Origin: an uncultured Lachnospiraceae bacterium
GTDB lineage: Bacteria; Bacillota; Clostridia; Lachnospirales; Lachnospiraceae
Reading direction: 5' to 3'
DNA: 10,869 nucleotides
Assembly (NCBI GenBank): GCA_946413945.1
Contig: CAMKMR010000036.1
Span: 1 to 10,869 of the forward strand
Part shown: positions 6,347 through 10,869 of the stretch, piece by piece
How the letters are laid out: every line of letters starts with the position of its first letter
Position numbering within the stretch: the stretch's first letter is position 1
Notes under the pieces: generated by a model
What the model was told of the DNA's origin: nothing
The model's database searches: none
The model's input: the letters and a program-made list of their open reading frames with translations, nothing else
Made by a program: the position numbers and the translations under genes

Positions 6347-7093
6347 ATGAAGGTGCTATTTACAATATGTGGCAGAGCAGGATCAAAGGGAATAAAAAAT
6401 AAAAATATCCGCGATTTTGTTCAAAGACCATTGCCTTACTATACTTTATCAGCAATTGATCTCTATTTAAAAAAGCATTCAGATGTTGAATATGATATTG
6501 TTATAAATTCAGATAGTGATACGTTGCTTGAAATGATGTCAAATTGCGGATTAAGAGAAGTGGATGTGATAAAAAGAGATCCATCCCTTGCTGGAGATAA
6601 AGTAGGAAAAATAGATGTTATTTCCAATTGTATGACAATAATGGAGCAGCGCAAGAATACAAAGTATGATGTAGTTGTAGATCTGGATATCACATCACCA
6701 TTAAGAAAAGTAAGTGATATAGAAAATCTCCTGGATTTACACTTTGAAAAGAAAGCTGATGTTACTACATCTGTTGCACCTGCAAGAAGAAATCCATATT
6801 TTAATCAGGTCATGCGTACAGAAAAGGGAGTTAAAAAGGTGATTGACTCTAATTATACAGCAAGACAGCAGGCTCCAGAGATTTTTGATATGAATGCTTC
6901 ATTGTATGCATATTCACCAGAATATTTATTGACAGGTAAGGGTGTTCTTGATGGCTATTGCGAAGTGATAGAAATGTATGATACGGGAATCTTAGATTTG
7001 GATCATGAGAATGATTTTGCTCTTATGGAAGTAATAGCTGAACATTTATTTAAGATTTATCCTGATTTTGCTGAAATTAGAGATAACATTTAA
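6347..7093 (+). CDS. acylneuraminate cytidylyltransferase-family CMP-sugar synthetase
   Basis: This 248-residue protein is of the NeuA/KdsB type (Pfam CTP_transf_3), transferring CMP from CTP to an acidic sugar and releasing pyrophosphate. Visible motifs are the nucleotide-binding loop GRAGSKGIKNKN (9-20), LDITSPLR (113-120), RRNPYFN (148-153), ARQQAPEIFDMNASLYAYS (172-190) and the C-terminal LDLDHENDF. Length fits NeuA, PseF and LegF enzymes, which activate neuraminic, pseudaminic or legionaminic acid. The exact substrate is not determinable. No NeuB-type synthase is nearby in the window. ATG 6347 has GGAGGA (6335-6340) six bases upstream. It is the third gene of the operon, behind an 85-base gap filled by repeats, and is followed by an intrinsic terminator. 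Confidence 0.88.
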   Translation: MKVLFTICGRAGSKGIKNKNIRDFVQRPLPYYTLSAIDLYLKKHSDVEYDIVINSDSDTLLEMMSNCGLREVDVIKRDPSLAGDKVGKIDVISNCMTIMEQRKNTKYDVVVDLDITSPLRKVSDIENLLDLHFEKKADVTTSVAPARRNPYFNQVMRTEKGVKKVIDSNYTARQQAPEIFDMNASLYAYSPEYLLTGKGVLDGYCEVIEMYDTGILDLDHENDFALMEVIAEHLFKIYPDFAEIRDNI

Positions 7094-7140
7094 ATGTTTT
7101 TGCACCTTTTTAGGTGAACTACCTGAAGGAAAGATAGTTG

Positions 7141-7179
7141 CCGCGGTTATCTGCTGTATGCATATGACTGCGGTTTTTT
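7141..7179 (+). terminator. intrinsic terminator between the neuA-type and HAD genes
   Basis: CCGCGGTTATCTGC (7141-7154) pairs with GCATATGACTGCGG (7160-7173) with one mismatch and two G-U pairs around the loop TGTAT, followed by six T (7174-7179). Upstream, AACTA (7117-7121) can pair with TAGTT (7135-7139), next to the stem; an alternative fold is possible but unproven. Confidence 0.85.
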
Positions 7180-7205
7180 ATAATTCAGGTGAAAGGGAAT
7201 CAACC

Positions 7206-7904
7206 ATGATAAAGAATGTTATATTTGACTGCTTTGGAACCTTGATAGATACAGGGACAGGATCATTAGATGCTGTAAGGAAAATCTTAAATTCTGTGGG
7301 ACTTGTCACTGACGAAAAAGATTTCTATAAGGAGTGGAAGAGAATTAAGAAGGAAATGACTTACTCTGAAGAATTCCATTCGGAAAAGGAATTGTTTTTA
7401 TTAAGCCTTGCAAAAATGTTTGAAAAGTATAATGTCACTGCAGACCCTAAAGTCGAGGTACAGCCGATGATAAAGGTTTTATTTGGGGAAAGAAGGCTAT
7501 TCCCGGACACTATGGAAACTCTTGAATATCTAAAAAAATCAGGCATTAATTATGCAATAGGTTCCACAACAGATACGGATTCTTTAGAACATTTTCTTGG
7601 GATGAATCATTTAGTTGTTCCGCTGGTGTTTACGTCAGAGGATATGAAGGTGTATAAACCACTTCCTGAATTTTATTTAACAATCTTACAAAAAACAGGA
7701 TGGCAAATCGAGGAAACACTATTTGTGGGAGACAGCCTTTTTGATGATGTAGAGGGGCCTAAGTCGATCAAAATGAGAGCGGCATTGATCGATAGGAACA
7801 AAAAATACAAGGGCGATTCCAAGATAAAACCAGATTACATTTTTAATTCATTAATGGATATAAAAAACATTTGGCCAGGAGAAGACATTTTAAATCATGA
7901 CTAA
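7206..7904 (+). CDS. HAD-superfamily hydrolase
   Basis: This 232-residue protein has the four HAD motifs: D8-C-F-G-T-L-I-D (nucleophile D8), GSTTD (S120 or T121), K151 in KVYKP, and GDSLFDD (D176, D180, D181). The residue two after the nucleophile is Phe rather than the Asp typical of HAD phosphatases, as in haloacid dehalogenase-type members, so the activity may not be phosphate hydrolysis. An alpha-helical cap (about 18-90) indicates subclass C1. I chose ATG 7206 with AAAGGGA (7192-7198) at seven bases; the frame stays open upstream to about 7068 but crosses the terminator. Placement after a strong terminator suggests a separate or attenuated transcript, though a role in the sugar pathway (dephosphorylation, as in sialic-type routes) remains possible. 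Confidence 0.85.
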   Translation: MIKNVIFDCFGTLIDTGTGSLDAVRKILNSVGLVTDEKDFYKEWKRIKKEMTYSEEFHSEKELFLLSLAKMFEKYNVTADPKVEVQPMIKVLFGERRLFPDTMETLEYLKKSGINYAIGSTTDTDSLEHFLGMNHLVVPLVFTSEDMKVYKPLPEFYLTILQKTGWQIEETLFVGDSLFDDVEGPKSIKMRAALIDRNKKYKGDSKIKPDYIFNSLMDIKNIWPGEDILNHD

Positions 7905-7996
7905 AGAAGGGTTTTTAAAATTAGTTATGTATTTGGGATTTGGGATGTGATCATTTAAAGTTAAAATTGCAAGTAAAATCAAGGAGTAGACAAGGT

Positions 7997-8045
7997 GTGT
8001 CGGGTGTAAAAATGGCATTTTCTCGCTTTGTGTCGTGTTGTAAAA
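7997..8045 (+). repeat. imperfect direct repeat upstream of the XRE gene
   Basis: GTGTCGGGTGTAAAA (7997-8011) recurs as GTGTCGTGTTGTAAAA (8030-8045) with one substitution and one inserted base, 33 bases apart. The pair lies 43-91 bases before the regulator gene and could be its operator or part of its promoter; no clear promoter was found in 7905-8087. Confidence 0.4.
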
Positions 8046-8087
8046 CGCCCAAAAAAGATACCATCTATTCTTAAAGGAGGCAAATAA

Positions 8088-8603
8088 ATGGACCAGAAAA
8101 AAATAGGTGGTTTCTTAAAGGAACTCCGCAAGGAAAAAGGAGTGACACAGGAAAAGCTTGCGGAACAATTTAATGTTTCAAGTAGAACGGTATCTCGTTG
8201 GGAAAATGGAAATAATATGCCTGATCTGGATATTTTGATTGAAATATCAGATTATTATGAAGTTGACCTTCGAGAAATCCTTAATGGAGAAAGGAAAAGC
8301 GAGAATATGGATAAAGAAAATAAAGACATGATATTAAAGGCAGTAGATTACACAAATACTGAGGCAGAAAAGTATAATAAGCGCGTCAGGATCTGTAATT
8401 CGGTTGCAATATTACTTATAGCCGTATATATGTTATTAAAGGATGAAAAGATTTATGAAGACAGTTCTTTTATAAGGAATAGCTTAGACTTTGCTCAAGG
8501 ATTAGCAGTAGGTATGCTTTTGGTTGGCATAATAATGTCCAGTCGTTATGGTGCAAAGGTTAGAGCATTCAAACAAAGAGTGTTTATGAAAAATAAGATG
8601 TAG
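8088..8603 (+). CDS. XRE-family transcriptional regulator with two membrane helices
   Basis: Residues 6-62 of this 171-residue protein form a typical lambda-repressor-like helix-turn-helix (GVTQEKLAEQFNVSSRTVSR followed by WENG). A charged linker (66-98) leads to two hydrophobic segments (about 102-117 and 133-151) and a basic tail. This makes it a DNA-binding protein tethered to the membrane, a layout common in Firmicutes beside transporters and stress genes, where the signal may come from the envelope. ATG 8088 has AAAGGAGG (8073-8080) at seven bases. It is followed by a strong terminator and then by the ABC transporter genes, which it may regulate; the tandem repeats or dyads downstream are candidate targets. 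Direct evidence for that link is absent. Confidence 0.87.
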   Translation: MDQKKIGGFLKELRKEKGVTQEKLAEQFNVSSRTVSRWENGNNMPDLDILIEISDYYEVDLREILNGERKSENMDKENKDMILKAVDYTNTEAEKYNKRVRICNSVAILLIAVYMLLKDEKIYEDSSFIRNSLDFAQGLAVGMLLVGIIMSSRYGAKVRAFKQRVFMKNKM

Positions 8604-8628
8604 TAAAGTAGATGGTGCTAGTTGAAAC

Positions 8629-8700
8629 AAGCTAAATAAAAACAATCGTAATAAGCTAAGTAAAAACAATCGTAATAGGCTAAGTAAAAACAATCGTAAT
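8629..8700 (+). repeat. 24-bp tandem repeat, three copies, abutting a -35-like box
   Basis: Units at 8629-8652, 8653-8676 and 8677-8700 share CTAAGTAAAAACAATCGTAA with at most two differences; a fourth partial copy (AAGCT) follows at 8701. The array starts 26 bases after the XRE stop codon and ends four bases before TTGACT (8705). The iteron-like spacing suggests regulator binding sites. Open minus-strand frames here are only a product of the 24-base period. Confidence 0.9.
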
Positions 8701-8704
8701 AAGC

Positions 8705-8733
8705 TTGACTTTAATCAAGTAAAGTGCTAGCAT
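8705..8733 (+). promoter_or_regulatory. candidate promoter TTGACT-N17-TAGCAT
   Basis: TTGACT (8705-8710) and TAGCAT (8728-8733) are 17 bases apart, five of six and four of six matches to consensus. A start near 8740 would fall within the first GTTAG-N6-CTAAC dyad. The -10 overlaps the stem of the terminator at 8725, so a transcript from here would lose that terminator but meet the next one at 8778. Confidence 0.4.
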
Positions 8734-8774
8734 ATCGGTTAGACAAAGCTAACTGATATGCTAGCATACTTTTT
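8725..8774 (+). terminator. intrinsic terminator of the XRE gene
   Basis: TGCTAGCATATCGGTTAG (8725-8742) pairs with 8749-8766 over 18 positions (one G-U) around the loop ACAAAG, and T8770-8774 follows after TAC. The upper stem is also the first copy of the GTTAG-N6-CTAAC dyad. Confidence 0.8.
8738..8753. promoter_or_regulatory. dyad operator candidate 1 (GTTAG-N6-CTAAC)
   Basis: GTTAG (8738-8742) and CTAAC (8749-8753) are separated by ACAAAG. The flanks (TCG before, T after) match copy 3. It is embedded in the terminator stem, which by itself explains its symmetry; the recurrence downstream argues for a protein site. Confidence 0.5.
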
Positions 8775-8777
8775 GTC

Positions 8778-8798
8778 GCCGCATAGAGCGGCTTTTTT
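8778..8798 (+). terminator. second intrinsic terminator
   Basis: GCCGC (8778-8782), loop ATAGA and GCGGC (8788-8792) are followed by six T (8793-8798). It backs up the terminator just upstream and would stop any transcript entering the transporter leader from the left. Confidence 0.8.
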
Positions 8799-8800
8799 GA

Positions 8801-8855
8801 TGTCACCGAGTTAGCAAGAACTAACTGCATAACAAATCTGGAGATAGCGGTGATG
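8801..8855 (+). other. potential structured RNA leader
   Basis: TCACCG (8803-8808) can pair with CGGTGA (8848-8853), extended by two G-U pairs. It encloses the hairpin AGTTAG-N6-CTAACT (8809-8826) and a 21-base single-stranded part with GGAG (8840-8843). The outer stem would cover the ATG at 8853. No known riboswitch class is recognised. Confidence 0.35.
8809..8826. promoter_or_regulatory. dyad operator candidate 2 (AGTTAG-N6-CTAACT)
   Basis: AGTTAG and CTAACT form perfect six-base arms around CAAGAA. It is the second of three equal-spaced dyads in 190 bases upstream of the ABC transporter. The absence of a T-run rules out a terminator role. Confidence 0.6.
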
Positions 8856-8897
8856 GTAAGAAAACAGGGAAGCGTTCATAAATACGTTTCCCTTTAA
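8853..8897 (+). CDS. possible 14-residue leader peptide ORF
   Basis: ATG 8853 with GGAG (8840-8843) nine bases upstream encodes MVRKQGSVHKYVSL and stops at TAA 8895-8897, 72 bases before the transporter start. Its 3' half overlaps the hairpin 8867-8892. Drug-responsive ABC genes sometimes have such leaders; here the role is speculative, and the promoter at 8893 would exclude it from the transcript. Confidence 0.3.
   Translation: MVRKQGSVHKYVSL
8867..8892. terminator. terminator-like hairpin with weak T-run
   Basis: GGGAAGCGT (8867-8875) pairs with ACGTTTCCC (8884-8892) over nine positions (one G-U) around an eight-base loop. Only TTT then AAAAC follows, so termination would be weak. It lies directly before the -35-like TTTAAA. 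Confidence 0.45.
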
Positions 8898-8920
8898 AAC
8901 GGTACATCGGTTAGTGTAAT
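8893..8920 (+). promoter_or_regulatory. candidate ABC transporter promoter
   Basis: TGTAAT (8915-8920) matches the -10 consensus at five of six positions, with TTTAAA (8893-8898, four of six) 16 bases upstream. A start near 8927 gives a 43-base leader. The -10 is exactly the six-base centre of dyad 3, so a bound repressor would block it. Confidence 0.5.
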
Positions 8921-8925
8921 CTAAC
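8910..8925. promoter_or_regulatory. dyad operator candidate 3 (GTTAG-TGTAAT-CTAAC)
   Basis: GTTAG (8910-8914) and CTAAC (8921-8925) flank the candidate -10 box TGTAAT. The flanking TCG on the left and T on the right equal those of copy 1. It is the copy best placed to repress the transporter genes. Confidence 0.65.
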
Positions 8926-8969
8926 TTGTGTTCGCCACATATTTAGTAAAAAAGGAGGAAATAAACAAA

Positions 8970-10724
8970 ATGAAAAAAAGAGGGTTGGTATCCTGGGTGC
9001 TTGAGTTCGCTGGGCGAAAACGGGCGTATTTTGTAGGGAGCGTTGTGCTTGCCATGTTTGGTGTGGCAGCATCATTTGTTCCATACCTGATCATTGCAAA
9101 GATTGTTGGACAACTTCTTTCAGGAAACAGAGAATGGGATTACTACTTGAAACAGGTGCTTCTGATGGGATTATTCTGGTTGATCCGGGTGGTGCTTCAT
9201 TCACTGTCGACTGCTTTATCACATGCGGCGACATTTACAGTTCTGGGTGGTATCAGAAAACAGCTTTGTGAGAAACTTTCTAAGATTCCGTTGGGATCTG
9301 TACTTGATGATAACAGCGGAAGTTATAAGAATATTATCGTTGAGCGAGTAGATTCAATGGAAACAACGCTGGCGCATATAGTTCCTGAGTTTACTGCTAA
9401 TATAATACTCCCGATCGTTATGTTTATTTATATAATGAGGATCGATTGGCGAATGGGACTTGCAAATTTCATTGGCGCTATAATAGGCCTCATATTTATG
9501 GCGGTCATGATGTATAAGAGTCGTGGCGGATATGAAGTTTCGGTACAGAAAACAAAGAAATTAAATGACACTGCCGTTGAGTATATCAACGGAATAGAGG
9601 TTATCAAGGCTTTTGGAAAGACTGGAAGTTCCTATGAGAAATTTGTGACAGCTGCAAGGGAAGGTGCGGATGTGTTTATAGACTGGATGAGGCGATGCAT
9701 CTGGCCTTCGGCAGGTACCATGACTTTTCTCCCGGCAACATTTTTAGGGGTACTTCCAATAGGACTTCTTCTTGTTAAGAATGGCTCTCTGTCTACTGAA
9801 GGATTCATTACCTGTATCATTTTATCAACAGGACTTATCACACCTTTAGTTGTTGCTTTTTCCTATACTGACGACCTTCTGAAGATGGGTACCATTTTCG
9901 GTGAAGTGACAGAAATTCTTGAAAGAAAAGATATGGTAAGGCCGACGACAATCGAAAAGAAGCCGGAAGGATCGGATATAACACTTAGAGATGTGAGATT
10001 TACATATAAAGACAAAGAAGTTCTCCATGGCATCAATATGAAGATAAGACAAGGTGAGGTTGCAGCCATTGTCGGACCATCCGGATCAGGAAAAAGTACG
10101 ATCGCGAGGCTGATAGATTCTCTTTGGGATGTGGATTCAGGGGAGATCACGTACGGAGGAGTGGACATTAAGGAACTGCCGTTAGAGTATTACACCGGAC
10201 AGATAGCTTATGTAGCTCAGGATAATTATCTTTTCGATATGTCGGTTAAGGAAAATATCAGACTGGGAAAGACAGGTGCAACGGATGAAGAAGTAATAAA
10301 TGCAGCCAAAGCAACAGGCTGTCATGAGTTTATTCTCGGACTTGAAAATGGATATGACACGATAGTCGGTGGTGCGGGAGGCCATCTGTCGGGTGGTGAG
10401 AGACAGAGAATATGCATCGCAAGAGCTATGCTTAAGGATGCTCCTGTTGTGATCCTTGACGAAGCAACAGCATATACGGATCCCGAAAATGAGGCGCTGG
10501 TACAGATGAGTGTTGCAAAGCTTGTAAAGGGCAGGACACTTATCGTTATCGCACACCGTCTTTCTACAATAGTGGATGCAGATAAGATATTTGTGATAAA
10601 GGACGGAAAGGTTGAGGCACAAGGAACACAGGAAGAATTGCTTAAATCCTGTGACCTATATAGGAAGATGTGGAAAGCTCACAGTATGGCAAAGGATAGT
10701 GATGGGGAGGTCGCATATGCTTAA
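8970..10724 (+). CDS. ABC transporter, fused permease and ATPase (first subunit)
   Basis: This 584-residue half-transporter has the ABC exporter fold. The membrane domain (about 15-310) has six expected helices, hydrophobic near 20-50, 62-82, 138-158, 163-183, 252-270 and 278-298. The ATPase domain (335-570) shows Walker A G-P-S-G-S-G-K-S-T (369-377), Q-loop Q417, signature LSGGERQR (473-480), Walker B VVILDEAT with E498, and switch H529. The D-loop reads AYTDPENE instead of SALD, a form I associate with paired subunits of the YbtPQ/IrtAB siderophore or drug-efflux type. ATG 8970 has AAAGGAGG (8951-8958) at eleven bases; the upstream frame extension to 8928 lacks a binding site. It overlaps the partner gene by eight bases. 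Substrate is unknown. Confidence 0.9.
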   Translation: MKKRGLVSWVLEFAGRKRAYFVGSVVLAMFGVAASFVPYLIIAKIVGQLLSGNREWDYYLKQVLLMGLFWLIRVVLHSLSTALSHAATFTVLGGIRKQLCEKLSKIPLGSVLDDNSGSYKNIIVERVDSMETTLAHIVPEFTANIILPIVMFIYIMRIDWRMGLANFIGAIIGLIFMAVMMYKSRGGYEVSVQKTKKLNDTAVEYINGIEVIKAFGKTGSSYEKFVTAAREGADVFIDWMRRCIWPSAGTMTFLPATFLGVLPIGLLLVKNGSLSTEGFITCIILSTGLITPLVVAFSYTDDLLKMGTIFGEVTEILERKDMVRPTTIEKKPEGSDITLRDVRFTYKDKEVLHGINMKIRQGEVAAIVGPSGSGKSTIARLIDSLWDVDSGEITYGGVDIKELPLEYYTGQIAYVAQDNYLFDMSVKENIRLGKTGATDEEVINAAKATGCHEFILGLENGYDTIVGGAGGHLSGGERQRICIARAMLKDAPVVILDEATAYTDPENEALVQMSVAKLVKGRTLIVIAHRLSTIVDADKIFVIKDGKVEAQGTQEELLKSCDLYRKMWKAHSMAKDSDGEVAYA

Positions 10725-10869
10725 AATGATACGAAAGTTTTTTGCTTTTTGCAGTAAAAAGAACAGGAATAAATTCTACGGCTCAGCTGCCCTTGGCGTG
10801 CTTGAAGCGATGTTTACGGCTATGAAGATACCGGCAGCTTTCTTTGCGATAAAGGCAGCTCTTGATCAG
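10717..10869 (+). CDS. second ABC transporter subunit, cut by window end
   Basis: ATG 10717 overlaps the previous stop codon by eight bases, with GGGGAGG (10704-10710) six bases upstream, so the two subunits are translationally coupled. The visible 51 residues start MLKMIRKFFAFCSKKNRNKF, basic, and run into a first hydrophobic helix (about 21-47, GSAALGVLEAMFTAMKIPA). This matches the N-terminus of a partner half-transporter of the same exporter type. The ATPase domain lies beyond the window. Confidence 0.85.
   Translation, partial: MLKMIRKFFAFCSKKNRNKFYGSAALGVLEAMFTAMKIPAAFFAIKAALDQ

Noticed and set aside
7068..7205. 46-codon upstream extension of the HAD protein
   Set aside because: It overlaps the CMP-sugar synthetase end, runs through a terminator, and reads unlike protein; ATG 7206 has a good binding site and gives the HAD motif at residue 8.
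7897..7950. 17-codon ORF (MTKEGFLKLVMYLGFGM) overlapping the HAD stop codon
   Set aside because: The nearest AGGAG is 14 bases away, too far for a good start, and the peptide has no recognisable relation; likely chance.
8502..8693. Minus-strand frame rich in Leu and Ser repeats
   Set aside because: It arises from the 24-base period of the tandem repeat and overlaps the XRE gene; no sign of a real gene.
8928..8969. 14-codon upstream extension of the ABC protein
   Set aside because: It lacks a ribosome binding site and contains the AAAGGAGG that serves ATG 8970.

Overview
The window looks like the chromosome of a low-to-moderate G+C Firmicute, most likely an anaerobe of the Lachnospiraceae (Butyrivibrio, Pseudobutyrivibrio or Roseburia type). 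The grounds are strong AGGAGG-type ribosome binding sites, sigma-A promoters of the TTGACA/TATAAT kind, many intrinsic terminators and the gene families present. The species assignment is inference; no rRNA or other marker gene is here.

Left part (1-3650, plus strand). An AT-rich edge holds a possible minus-strand gene fragment. It is followed by an unrecognised 139-residue protein, a TelA-family protein (KlaA/TelA toxic-anion resistance), a metallo-beta-lactamase-fold hydrolase with an unusual acidic insertion, and a small two-helix membrane protein with clustered cysteines. A 56-bp perfect palindromic element (REP or MITE-like) sits exactly between the telA stop codon and the hydrolase ribosome binding site. 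A bidirectional terminator closes this part and also serves a thioredoxin gene on the minus strand.

Middle part (4200-7910, plus strand). A promoter matching the sigma-A consensus at all 12 positions (TTGACA-N17-TATAAT) drives two tightly coupled Gfo/Idh/MocA-type sugar dehydrogenases and an acylneuraminate-type CMP-sugar synthetase (NeuA family). An intrinsic terminator follows, then a HAD-superfamily hydrolase. The set suggests modification and CMP activation of an acidic or unusual sugar for a surface glycan. No NeuB-type synthase or glycosyltransferase is in the window, so the product is unknown. The first dehydrogenase has lost the usual catalytic residues while the second keeps them, which suggests a catalytic/non-catalytic pair.

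Right part (8050-10869, plus strand). A membrane-anchored XRE-family regulator is followed by a dense regulatory region: three 24-bp tandem repeats, tandem terminators, three copies of a GTTAG-N6-CTAAC dyad (one flanking a -10 box) and a possible 14-codon leader ORF. Then come two overlapping genes for an ABC exporter-fold transporter, the second cut by the window end. This looks like a repressor-controlled efflux or metal/siderophore-type ABC pair.

A theme across the window is short, diverged tandem duplication in intergenic DNA. Several copies appear to derive from the 3' end of the preceding gene, and two repeat arrays end directly against a -35 box.
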